Source of the DNA: JASSUD01 sp031963415
GTDB lineage: Bacteria; Pseudomonadota; Gammaproteobacteria; Burkholderiales; Burkholderiaceae
Length of the DNA: 64,000 bases
Assembly (NCBI GenBank): GCA_031963415.1
Contig: JASSUI010000001.1
Location: forward strand, 2,232,001-2,296,000
Reading direction: 5' to 3'
Part shown: positions 1 to 7,764 of the stretch, piece after piece
Numbering within the stretch: position 1 is the stretch's first letter
Layout: each line of letters begins with the position of its first letter
Program-made: the position numbers and the translations under genes
The notes under the pieces: model-generated
The model's input: the letters and a program-made list of their open reading frames with translations, nothing else
Database searches by the model: none
What the model was told of the DNA's origin: nothing

Positions 1-990
1 GTCGCAACCCTAATCGAGGTCGACAATCAGTTCATGCTCGATCTGTTGGTCAATGCTATAGGCGCAGGCGACCAAACCGAAGTTGGAGCGGCAATCTACG
101 CTGTGCGCTTTACATCGTCGCATGGAAATACCGATACTCAATTCGGTCTACAGGCTGCCCACGGTTTGGCGCAACTACCTACAGAGAAGCAGGATGCGAT
201 CATTGCTCAGGTGCTGACACAGCGTAGCTCAGGCGTAACAGTTGCTGAGATTCGCGAGGGTATTGAGGCAATACTCGAGTCTGAATCTGTGCTCGATGCG
301 GCTGGCTATGAAGAGGTCGAGGATCTGTCAACTCCTCCAACACCGCCACTGTTGGCAGGTGTGACAATTGGACCTTGGAATCCTGGTGGCATGCCCGTTC
401 CGTTCTACATTGGAAACTCAGCACATGTCGCTATCGCTGCGGAATATGCAAGCCTTCATCGAGGCGATGCGGCGTTCTACAATTTCTCGCCGATATCAGC
501 AATACTCGATGCTGCACGCGCGTTGGGAATAAAAGTTAACCTGCTCGGTTTGCGGGCAGCCCAGCTCGGCCTGAAACCAGATATTGCGAACCTCACGCGA
601 CGTCATCTGTATGAGATCAAACCTGCCAACTTAGAATCGCTTGGCGCGATAGAAGCACGTATATATATGGCGGCATTCATAGCTGCTGGTTTACCGTTCG
701 CACTCGGTCCAATGGGTGAGCCAGGCACAGCTGGAACCTTATCTGCTCCAGGCGGCTGGTTCACATTCACAGCACCTCAACCTGGCGTCATAACCTACCG
801 CTATCGTCAGCCGAGACGTCGTCGCTTGCGTCTGAGAGCTCCCGAGCGGGTCCCGATAATAGATCGCTCCTTCATGCGCCGCATGCAGGAATTGACAGGG
901 CTTACCGGTACTGCACTGATCATTTATATCATTCTTTCAGAAGGGTCACGCATAGCATTTCCTCCACGTAACCTTGTTCCTGCACCATGA
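1..990 (+). CDS. Putative PD-(D/E)XK nuclease-like toxin, 5' end outside window
   Basis: The first ATG is at 34, but the frame is open back to base 1, so the gene probably begins upstream. Numbering from that ATG, the middle part carries a helix with a glutamate (E137), then a KPDI motif (D183) and a YEIKP motif (E194, K196). This D...ExK arrangement is typical of restriction-endonuclease-fold toxin domains. A basic run (RQPRRRR, about 258-264) and a hydrophobic C-terminal segment (about 291-302) follow. It overlaps the next gene by 4 bp and sits immediately before an eCIS baseplate operon, so it may be a payload or an accessory component. The nuclease assignment rests on motifs only. It could also be the C-terminal part of a larger cargo protein. 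Confidence 0.5.
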   Translation, partial: VATLIEVDNQFMLDLLVNAIGAGDQTEVGAAIYAVRFTSSHGNTDTQFGLQAAHGLAQLPTEKQDAIIAQVLTQRSSGVTVAEIREGIEAILESESVLDAAGYEEVEDLSTPPTPPLLAGVTIGPWNPGGMPVPFYIGNSAHVAIAAEYASLHRGDAAFYNFSPISAILDAARALGIKVNLLGLRAAQLGLKPDIANLTRRHLYEIKPANLESLGAIEARIYMAAFIAAGLPFALGPMGEPGTAGTLSAPGGWFTFTAPQPGVITYRYRQPRRRRLRLRAPERVPIIDRSFMRRMQELTGLTGTALIIYIILSEGSRIAFPPRNLVPAP

Positions 991-1574
991 ATACTACTTT
1001 GGTTATTCCATCCATTATTTACGGAAATTTTGAGAACGTCCACCAGCGTTTGTCTGATGCCATCCGGCAATTCGCAGTAGGCAGATCGTGGCATGATGCC
1101 CTTAACACTCAGACTGTGATCTCGCCTGAGGAGGCGACTGGATTTTTCATCTTAAACGGTCCAGCGCCACTCTTAGCAACTGAGTCTCATTTTCATGCCT
1201 TTCTTCCACTTTCTCTAGTCTTAGAGGAAGTACGCAAGGGTAAGCTCAATGAGGTGCGGAAACTGCAGGCTTTCAACGCTTCACTTTCTACGCCCTGGGG
1301 GCTTCTGGGAATCATAGCACCGGTAAATCAGATCTTAGTGTATTCGCCTAACTTGCATAAGCCTATTTTGCAGGCAGCTGTCCAATGGTGGGATTGCCTC
1401 GATGCACTTGGTCCGCGTTATACCTTAGGGTTACGGGAAGGAGCTCGACTTTGGAGTGTAGCTACCAATCTTCATTATATTTTGGGACAGATAGGTCTAA
1501 GCAACGAACAGCTCCGAATGCCATTACCCGCTGGCGGATTGAGGGCAGTTGTTCCTCCTAGTGTGCTCGAGTGA
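987..1574 (+). CDS. Hypothetical protein paired with the nuclease-like gene
   Basis: A 195-residue protein whose ATG overlaps the stop of the preceding gene (ATGA), which indicates translational coupling. I do not recognise a family. It has no signal peptide and no clear membrane segment, it is rich in Leu, Pro and Trp, and it looks globular and cytoplasmic. Position and coupling to a nuclease-like gene would suit an immunity protein or a loading chaperone, but nothing in the sequence proves either. It ends 90 bp before the first recognisable eCIS structural gene on the same strand. Confidence 0.6.
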   Translation: MNTTLVIPSIIYGNFENVHQRLSDAIRQFAVGRSWHDALNTQTVISPEEATGFFILNGPAPLLATESHFHAFLPLSLVLEEVRKGKLNEVRKLQAFNASLSTPWGLLGIIAPVNQILVYSPNLHKPILQAAVQWWDCLDALGPRYTLGLREGARLWSVATNLHYILGQIGLSNEQLRMPLPAGGLRAVVPPSVLE

Positions 1575-1664
1575 GTTAGCGGAGTAGAGGTAGAGCTTGA
1601 TAAACATATGTGAGATGGAACCGGTACTGCAATAGTTTGAGCGCGTAGCTTCGTATGAGATGCC

Positions 1665-2333
1665 ATGATTACTTTTCCCAACTCCCCAAAAGTTCTCAAA
1701 TCTGGCCTAGTGCTGATCGATCCAAAGTCGGCCCAGGTACAGCGGATCATTTCGCTGCAATATAACCCGGATTCGCTCTCGCGTAGCTTCCAGATTCAGA
1801 GCGTGGATGAATGGGGAAATGCTCGCTCAGAAGCGTTGCGGCTTAAAGGGCCGGCGGTGGAGTCTTATAAGTTGGAGGCGGAGATTGATGCAACTGATCA
1901 GCTCGAATTTCCTGGAGGGAATCGTGCCACTGTAGAGCACGGTATCCAGCCACAGCTGGCGGCGCTGGAATTGTTGCTGTACCCGACTAGCAATCAGCTC
2001 AATTCGAATAACAGTCTGGCCAACGCCGGTACGCTGGAGATTGTGCCGATGGAAACGCCGCTTGTGCTTTTTGTCTGGAGCAAGACGCGTATCGTGCCGG
2101 TGCGCGTGACGGAATTTAGTGTTACCGAAGAAGCGTTCGATCCCACGCTCAATCCGTTGCGCGCTAAGGTGAGTTTGGGGCTGCGTGTGTTGAGCGTGGA
2201 TGATCTCGGCTTTAGTCATAAAGGTGGCAGCCTTTTCATGAGCTATCTGCAGACTAAGGAGCAATTGGCTGGCAAAGCGGTTGGAGGCCAGTTTTCATCG
2301 CTTGGTATTAGTGGTATTGCAGGAGGAGCATGA
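1665..2333 (+). CDS. eCIS tube-like baseplate adaptor (Afp7/CIS7-type N-terminal module)
   Basis: A 222-residue protein with the look of the contractile-injection-system tube-protein family: an early IISLQYNPDSLSRSFQ stretch, a central acidic and aliphatic region, and a late LRAKVSLGLRVLSVDDL strand region. In Afp/PVC-type particles such a protein joins the inner tube to the central hub. Here its usual LysM partner domain is a separate gene that overlaps its stop codon by 4 bp. It is the first structural gene of the operon inside the window. Sheath, tube, AAA ATPase, cap and tape-measure genes are not seen and must lie upstream or elsewhere. Confidence 0.8.
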   Translation: MITFPNSPKVLKSGLVLIDPKSAQVQRIISLQYNPDSLSRSFQIQSVDEWGNARSEALRLKGPAVESYKLEAEIDATDQLEFPGGNRATVEHGIQPQLAALELLLYPTSNQLNSNNSLANAGTLEIVPMETPLVLFVWSKTRIVPVRVTEFSVTEEAFDPTLNPLRAKVSLGLRVLSVDDLGFSHKGGSLFMSYLQTKEQLAGKAVGGQFSSLGISGIAGGA

Positions 2334-2692
2334 TGGATCCCTTACAAGCATTCCTCGAAGCAAATTCGTTGCAAACGCCGGTCTTTCCGCCTACCAGCCG
2401 CTATCACGGGCTTGGCACGGATGTGTTGACGACAGCAGATGGCCGTAGCGTCGCGTATCTCAAGCGTCGTTTTGTGCCGCCGTCGGAGCGCTTTGCGCTA
2501 TTGCAGCTGTATGCCGTGGTCGAAGGCGACCGGCTTGATAATCTAGCACATCGCTATTTGGGCGATGCTGAACAATATTGGCGGCTATGCGACGCTAACA
2601 ACGCGTTGCGCCCTGATGCGCTTATCGAGGACATTGGGCGGCTGTTGCGCATCACGCTGCCAGAAGGTGTTCCGGGGGCAAGTGATGATTAG
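2330..2692 (+). CDS. LysM-like eCIS baseplate protein
   Basis: A 120-residue protein with a C-terminal LysM-like fold (residues about 62-112): LYAVVEGDRLDNLAHRYLGD, then QYWRLCDANN and a terminal LLRITLP. In eCIS and phage baseplates (gpX, gp53, Afp7 C-terminus) this domain binds neighbouring baseplate subunits rather than peptidoglycan. The start overlaps the upstream adaptor stop (ATGATG), and the stop overlaps the downstream hub start, so translation is coupled. There is no signal peptide, in agreement with a cytoplasmically assembled particle. Confidence 0.8.
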   Translation: MMDPLQAFLEANSLQTPVFPPTSRYHGLGTDVLTTADGRSVAYLKRRFVPPSERFALLQLYAVVEGDRLDNLAHRYLGDAEQYWRLCDANNALRPDALIEDIGRLLRITLPEGVPGASDD

Positions 2693-3824
2693 CGGTATTC
2701 AACTTAGCTTGCTGATGGGGCCAGTGGTGCCGCTGCCCGCGCCGCGCATCGTAATCGATGCATTAGAAAGCGTGGAGGTTACCACTGCGGCTGGGGCAGC
2801 CAGTGGTTTCCAGATCAACCTGCAAATCGATAGCCGTTCGGCGCTCAATACACTCTTTTTGATTGCGGCTGGGCAGAGCACCAGTGCGGGTACGCCGCCG
2901 CTGCGTGTGATGCTGGTGGTGACGATGAATGGCATGCCTAATGTGTTGTTTGATGGCGTCATGACCAACGTGCAAGTGCAGTCCGGACAAAACGGTGCGC
3001 CTGGGAGCATCGCGGTTACCGGTGAAGATCTGACTAAGGTGATGGATATGATCGACTTTAGCGGACTGCCCTATCCGGCTATGCCAGTGCCGGCCCGCGT
3101 GGCGCTGATTTGTGCCAAGTACGCTGCCTTTGGCATTACTCCTTTACCCATTCCCCCTCTCTTCTTGGACGTGCCGATACCCATTGAGCGCATCCCCACT
3201 CATCAGGGCACCGATCTGCACTACTTGCAGCAACTTGCGCAGGAAGCAGGCTACGTGTTCTACATCGAACCTGGATCAGTGCCCGGAACCAACGTTGCTT
3301 ACTTCGGGCCAGAGATCAAGGTGGGCGTACCGCAGCCGGCACTCAACATTGATATGGACGCGCACACCAATGTGGAATCGCTGAACTTCAGCTTTGATCC
3401 GACCAAGGGGGTATTGCCGATTGTATTCATCCAGAACCAAGCGACCCGTATCCCCATCCCCATTCCGATACCCAATCTGAACCCGCTACAGCCTCCGCTG
3501 GGTGTATTACCTACGCCCTTGGCGAACATCAAGTTGATGAAGGACACCGCTAAGCTCAATCCTGTTCAAGCGATTGGCCGTGGTGTTGCTGAGGCGGCAC
3601 AGTCACAGGATTCGGTCAGTGCCGAAGGCAGCCTCAACGTGCTGCGCTACGGCCGGATGCTGAAGGCTCGCCAGCTCGTTGGGGTGCGCGGCGCGGGTCT
3701 CGCCTATGATGGTTTGTACTACGTGAAAAGTGTCACCAGCACGCTCAAACGCGGTGAGTTTAAGCAGAAATTTAACCTCACTCGCAATGGGCTGATTTCC
3801 ATTGTCCCCAAGGTGCCCGTATGA
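2685..3824 (+). CDS. eCIS baseplate hub, gp27/gpD-like
   Basis: I place the start at ATG 2685 (MISGIQLSLL), overlapping the LysM stop by 8 bp; longer versions run back into the LysM gene. The protein of about 379 residues matches the phage late-control gpD / T4 gp27-like hub family: an N-terminal barrel (VVPLPAPRIVIDALESVEV), a second barrel, and a PTHQGTDLHYLQQLAQEAGY segment typical of these hubs. It should form the trimeric hub that holds the spike. In many Afp/PVC systems hub and spike are one VgrG-like polypeptide (Afp8); here they are two adjacent genes. The next gene starts within its stop codon. Confidence 0.82.
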   Translation: MISGIQLSLLMGPVVPLPAPRIVIDALESVEVTTAAGAASGFQINLQIDSRSALNTLFLIAAGQSTSAGTPPLRVMLVVTMNGMPNVLFDGVMTNVQVQSGQNGAPGSIAVTGEDLTKVMDMIDFSGLPYPAMPVPARVALICAKYAAFGITPLPIPPLFLDVPIPIERIPTHQGTDLHYLQQLAQEAGYVFYIEPGSVPGTNVAYFGPEIKVGVPQPALNIDMDAHTNVESLNFSFDPTKGVLPIVFIQNQATRIPIPIPIPNLNPLQPPLGVLPTPLANIKLMKDTAKLNPVQAIGRGVAEAAQSQDSVSAEGSLNVLRYGRMLKARQLVGVRGAGLAYDGLYYVKSVTSTLKRGEFKQKFNLTRNGLISIVPKVPV

Positions 3825-4336
3825 GTGAATCTGGAAAATTCTTTGGCAAGTACCGCGGTATGGTGCTCAACAATCTTGACCCAATGCAAATGGGCCGCCT
3901 GATGGTTCAGGTACCCGATGTCACGTCACTTACGCCCAGCTCTTGGGCAATGCCCTGCGTGCCCATTGCCGGTTTGCAGAATGGCATGGTCGCGTTGCCG
4001 GTGATCGGTTCAGGCGTCTGGGTGGAGTTCGAGCAGGGGGACCCCGATTATCCGATTTGGGTCGGCTGTTTCTGGGGCACGGCAGCAGAGTTGCCAGCGC
4101 TGTCGCGCGTGACGCCGCCAGCGGTACCCTCCATCACTTTCCAGACGCCGCTACAGAACGGCGTCACGATTTCCGATCTACCTGGGCCCACGGGCGGGAT
4201 CATATTAAAGAGTGCCACTGGGGCTTCGATTATTGTCAATGACACCGGTATTTATATTCAGAACGGCAAGGGCGCCAGCATTGTGATGGTCGGGCCGAGC
4301 GTGACGGTGAACAGCGGTGCGCTGGTCGTTGTGTAA
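3821..4336 (+). CDS. eCIS spike protein, baseplate assembly protein V / gp5-like
   Basis: A 171-residue protein beginning with the OB-fold signature of phage baseplate V/gp5 proteins: FFGKYRGMVLNNLDPMQMGR, then a WVEFEQGDPDYPIWVGCFWG block near residues 68-87. The C-terminal third (GGIILKSATGASIIVNDTGI onward) has the short alternating strands of a trimeric beta-helix needle. It forms the spike shaft that projects from the hub. ATG overlaps the hub stop (ATGA). The PAAR tip gene follows 12 bp downstream. Confidence 0.88.
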   Translation: MSESGKFFGKYRGMVLNNLDPMQMGRLMVQVPDVTSLTPSSWAMPCVPIAGLQNGMVALPVIGSGVWVEFEQGDPDYPIWVGCFWGTAAELPALSRVTPPAVPSITFQTPLQNGVTISDLPGPTGGIILKSATGASIIVNDTGIYIQNGKGASIVMVGPSVTVNSGALVVV

Positions 4337-4348
4337 AGGAGAAAAAAC

Positions 4349-4669
4349 ATGCCCGGTCCCCTCTTGCATCTCGGTGCCACAGTGCTCTGTGCCCACGGCG
4401 GCAGTGCTATACCGACCGCACCCAATCTGCGGGTAACGGTAAGTGGGCAACCTACCGTCACCATGGCGGCACCTTATACCGTAACTGGCTGTGCATTCAA
4501 CGTTAGCGGTGCACCTTCGCCCTGCGTTACCGCGCAATGGCTCACCGCAGCCACTCGAGTGACTTCCAACGGCCAGCCACTGGTATTGATGGACAGCCAA
4601 GCCCTCTGTGCGCCGAATGGCACTCCGCTATTACCCGTGGCCGCGCAAACGCGCGTAATTGCAAACTGA
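4349..4669 (+). CDS. PAAR-like spike tip protein
   Basis: A 106-residue protein with the repeated short strands and small residues of the PAAR-like family: MPGPLLHLGATVLCAHGG at the start and several PT(V/L)xxxx turns. It is expected to cap the spike needle and may bind metal through His/Cys (H7, C14, H16, and later Cys residues). A good Shine-Dalgarno sequence (AAAGGAG) lies 9 bp upstream of the ATG. Position directly after the spike gene supports the assignment. Confidence 0.85.
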   Translation: MPGPLLHLGATVLCAHGGSAIPTAPNLRVTVSGQPTVTMAAPYTVTGCAFNVSGAPSPCVTAQWLTAATRVTSNGQPLVLMDSQALCAPNGTPLLPVAAQTRVIAN

Positions 4670-4684
4670 GTACAAGCTGAGGTT

Positions 4685-5053
4685 ATGATGAATCTAAGCT
4701 ACCCCTACAGCATCGACGGACGAGGACGCACTGCACAAACTACGGAAGAAGCTTGGGTGCGCGGTTTGATCGAGCAGGTGCTCTTTACCTCGCCTGGCGA
4801 GCGGGTGATGCGGCCGGATTTCGGTAGTGGTGTGATGCAGCTTGTGTTTGCACCCAATAGCCCCGAGCTGGCTGCTGCCACACAGATGCTGATACAGAGT
4901 GCGCTGCAACAGTGGCTGGACGACATCATCGTGGTCGAGGGCGTGACGGCGCAAGCCGAGGAATCCACGCTGCGTGTGACGGTGCAATATCTTATCCGTC
5001 GTAGTCAGTCGCGGCAGTTGCAAACCTTCGAGCGAGGAGGTACCAGCTCATGA
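4685..5053 (+). CDS. eCIS baseplate wedge protein, gp25-like / gpW
   Basis: A 122-residue protein of the gp25-like (GPW) family. It has the characteristic LFTSPGERVMRPDFGSGV segment at about residues 34-51, in which the EPR-type core motif of gp25 appears as RP. In contractile machines this protein connects the sheath to the wedge complex and nucleates sheath assembly. Two adjacent ATG codons (4685 and 4688) could serve as start. The stop overlaps the start of the first J-like gene by 4 bp. Confidence 0.88.
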   Translation: MMNLSYPYSIDGRGRTAQTTEEAWVRGLIEQVLFTSPGERVMRPDFGSGVMQLVFAPNSPELAAATQMLIQSALQQWLDDIIVVEGVTAQAEESTLRVTVQYLIRRSQSRQLQTFERGGTSS

Positions 5054-7746
5054 CACGCTACACTTGTTGTGACGAACAGCGCCGCGACGCAGTCAATAAA
5101 CATCCGACACTCAACGGCATTGATTACCTCGAAGTGCTGGATCGCGATGCACCATCCAATAGTCCCCGTCAATGCACCTTACTGTTGCATTGTTTAAAAT
5201 CGGTACCGACCAAATTGAAGGATCCACGCGAGCCGACAGGCGAACGGGTCCTGGCTCTCACGCTGGAGAATGTCCATTTGTCAGGGGGGGAGCGGGTGCG
5301 TGATGTGCAGATTAAATGGATCGCCATCGCTGCCAATCCACCAGAGGAACAAACCAACGAGGCCGAGCGGACCTTTTTCACTGCATTGCCCAAGGCCGAT
5401 CACATCTTGCTGGTGCGTACCCATTCCAATGGCGATTACTCGCCTTACCAACTGCGCCTACAACGCTCGAAGAGTGACCAACGTGCGCAGGAGGAATTTG
5501 ATCCTCAGCTGGCAGAGGTGCCTTTCTCATTCAAAGTCGAATGTCCGAACGACTTCGATTGCAAGCCCCAGCACGTGTGTGCTAAGCCAGTCACCGTAGC
5601 GCCGGATATTAACTATTTGGCAAAGGACTATGCGAGCTTTCGCCGCCTGATGTTGGATCGTATGACCCAACTGCTGCCTGACTGGCGCGCTCGCACGCCA
5701 GCCGATTTAGGTGTTGCTCTGGTCGAACTTTTGGCTTATGCGGGCGATCACTTATCGTACTGGCAGGATGCCGTCGCTACCGAGGCTTACTTGAACACGG
5801 CGCGACGGCGTACCTCTTTGCGCCGTCATGCGTTGCTGATGGACTATGCGTTGCATGAAGGCAGCAACGCGCGTGTATGGGTGCAACTGAAGCTGGCAGC
5901 CAACACGCCGCAGGATATCCCGCTGGCCGGGTTGCGCTTCCTCTCGCGTGTGCCAGGGCTGCCCTCCCGCATCTCTGCTGATTCTTCCTCGAGTGATTAC
6001 CGTGACGCCTTCGCAGCCCAGCCGGTGGTGTTTGAGCCTCTGCATCCGCAGGGCGAGCTGCCGCTCGCTGACACTACCACGGTAAAGCTATACCCTGCGC
6101 ATGACACAATGTATTTCTATACTTGGGGTGATAGCCGCTGCTGCCTGCCTAAGGGGGCGACATCCGCCACGCTGAGCGGACACTTCGATAATTTGCAGAA
6201 GGGAGCAGTTCTGATTTTTGAAGAGGTGAAGGGATCTTCCACAGGTTTGCCAGGCGATGCTGATCTTACCCATCGGCATGCTGTGCGGCTAACTGCGGTG
6301 CACCAGTATATTGATGAGGAGAAGACTAAGCCACTGGTCGATCCGCTCTATCCCGACACGAAAATTACCGAGATTGAATGGGCGCCCGCCGACGCTTTGC
6401 CTTTTCCGCTGTGCCTGTCAGCACGCGCCGATGAAGAACATGGCGGAGGTTTTATCGATAACGTTGCTGTGGCGTGCGGCAACATCATATTGGCTGACCA
6501 CGGTCTGAGCGTGCGTGACGAATCGCTGGGTTCGGTACCTCGCGCGCGCCCTCTGCCTATCGAACAAGACGCTGACCGCTGCAATCCTGCTCCGACCGAA
6601 TGGCTTCCTGCGCGTTACCGCCCACGGTTAGCACAGGGACCCCTCACGCATGCCCCGACGATTCAGAAGCCCGCTATTGATACCGGGCGTAGAAAAAATT
6701 TTTCATTCAATCCTGAGGCACCGGCTACGCAAGCTTTCAAATGGCGCAATGCGGATGTGTTGCCTATGATCTGGCTCACCAGCACCACAAAGTCCGACGA
6801 TACGGAGAATTGGGAAGCACAACGGGATCTACTCGATAGCAAGAGCTATGACACGCATTTTGTAGTGGAGAGTGAGCACGACGGCTCAGCATTTTTGCGC
6901 TTCGGTGACGATGAGCATGGCAAGCGGCCCGAGAGCGAAACGGCTGAGAAAAAAACGACTTTCACTGCGCATTATCGGGTCGGGCAGGGATTGGTCGGCA
7001 ATATCGGTGCCGATTCGCTGGCGCATGTGGTGACTGATAATGGTCAGATTGCCGGCGTGCGTAACCCGCTACCCGCGCGTGGTGGTAGTGAGGCGGAAAG
7101 CGCAGAACAGATTCGCCGTCGCGTGCCACAAGCCTTCCGTACCCAGAAGGAGCGGGCGGTGACGCCAGAAGATTACGCTGCCGTTGCAGGTCGCTTTGAC
7201 GATGTCCAGCGAGCTGCTGCCACGCCACGCTGGACCGGCAGCTGGCATACCATGTTTATCACCATTGACCGCGAAGGTGGGCAGGCAATGGATGCTCAGT
7301 ATCGCTCGGCGCTTGAAGCATTCGTCGAACCGTATCGGATGGCCGGACATGACCTTGTTTTTAATGATCCGATCTATGTACCGCTGGAAATTGAGATGAC
7401 GGTATGTGTGGCACCTCACTATTTTCGTAGCGAGGTGCATACGTCACTGCTGCAAGTCTTGAGTAACCAAGACCTTGGAGATGGCAGGCGAGGCCTATTT
7501 CATCCAGACGCTTTCACTTTTGGTCAACCCGTATACCTAAGCCCGATCTACGCCGCCGCGCGCAGTGTGCCAGGCGTGGAAACGGTACAGATCACACATT
7601 TTGCGCGACAAGGCCAAGCTAACAATTTGGATGCATTGCGCAAAGAAGTGATGGAGCTAGGGCGATTAGAAATTGCCCGTTTGGACAATGATCGCAATTT
7701 CCCCGAGCGAGGCGTATTGCGCCTCTCACTGCACGGCGGAAAATAA
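5050..7746 (+). CDS. eCIS baseplate wedge protein, J-like (first copy)
   Basis: An 898-residue putative baseplate assembly protein. Residues about 188-265 carry the conserved block KDYASFRRLMLDRM followed by LGVALVELLAYAGDHLSYWQ, seen in large eCIS wedge proteins. The C-terminal part (about 675-745, ARGGSEAESAEQIRRRVP then AVTPEDYAAV) is the baseplate J core shared with phage P2 gpJ. It should form the wedge around the hub, similar to Afp11/CIS11. It overlaps the gp25-like gene by 4 bp; the second J-like gene starts 18 bp downstream. Confidence 0.9.
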   Translation: MTRYTCCDEQRRDAVNKHPTLNGIDYLEVLDRDAPSNSPRQCTLLLHCLKSVPTKLKDPREPTGERVLALTLENVHLSGGERVRDVQIKWIAIAANPPEEQTNEAERTFFTALPKADHILLVRTHSNGDYSPYQLRLQRSKSDQRAQEEFDPQLAEVPFSFKVECPNDFDCKPQHVCAKPVTVAPDINYLAKDYASFRRLMLDRMTQLLPDWRARTPADLGVALVELLAYAGDHLSYWQDAVATEAYLNTARRRTSLRRHALLMDYALHEGSNARVWVQLKLAANTPQDIPLAGLRFLSRVPGLPSRISADSSSSDYRDAFAAQPVVFEPLHPQGELPLADTTTVKLYPAHDTMYFYTWGDSRCCLPKGATSATLSGHFDNLQKGAVLIFEEVKGSSTGLPGDADLTHRHAVRLTAVHQYIDEEKTKPLVDPLYPDTKITEIEWAPADALPFPLCLSARADEEHGGGFIDNVAVACGNIILADHGLSVRDESLGSVPRARPLPIEQDADRCNPAPTEWLPARYRPRLAQGPLTHAPTIQKPAIDTGRRKNFSFNPEAPATQAFKWRNADVLPMIWLTSTTKSDDTENWEAQRDLLDSKSYDTHFVVESEHDGSAFLRFGDDEHGKRPESETAEKKTTFTAHYRVGQGLVGNIGADSLAHVVTDNGQIAGVRNPLPARGGSEAESAEQIRRRVPQAFRTQKERAVTPEDYAAVAGRFDDVQRAAATPRWTGSWHTMFITIDREGGQAMDAQYRSALEAFVEPYRMAGHDLVFNDPIYVPLEIEMTVCVAPHYFRSEVHTSLLQVLSNQDLGDGRRGLFHPDAFTFGQPVYLSPIYAAARSVPGVETVQITHFARQGQANNLDALRKEVMELGRLEIARLDNDRNFPERGVLRLSLHGGK

Positions 7747-7764
7747 CCTACACAGGGGAGCAGT

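Noticed and set aside
2565..2684. Extended N-terminus of the hub protein
   Set aside because: It would overlap the LysM gene in another frame; the conserved hub sequence begins at ATG 2685.
4205..4600. 131-codon minus-strand frame in the eCIS operon
   Set aside because: Antisense to the spike and PAAR genes, with no independent support.
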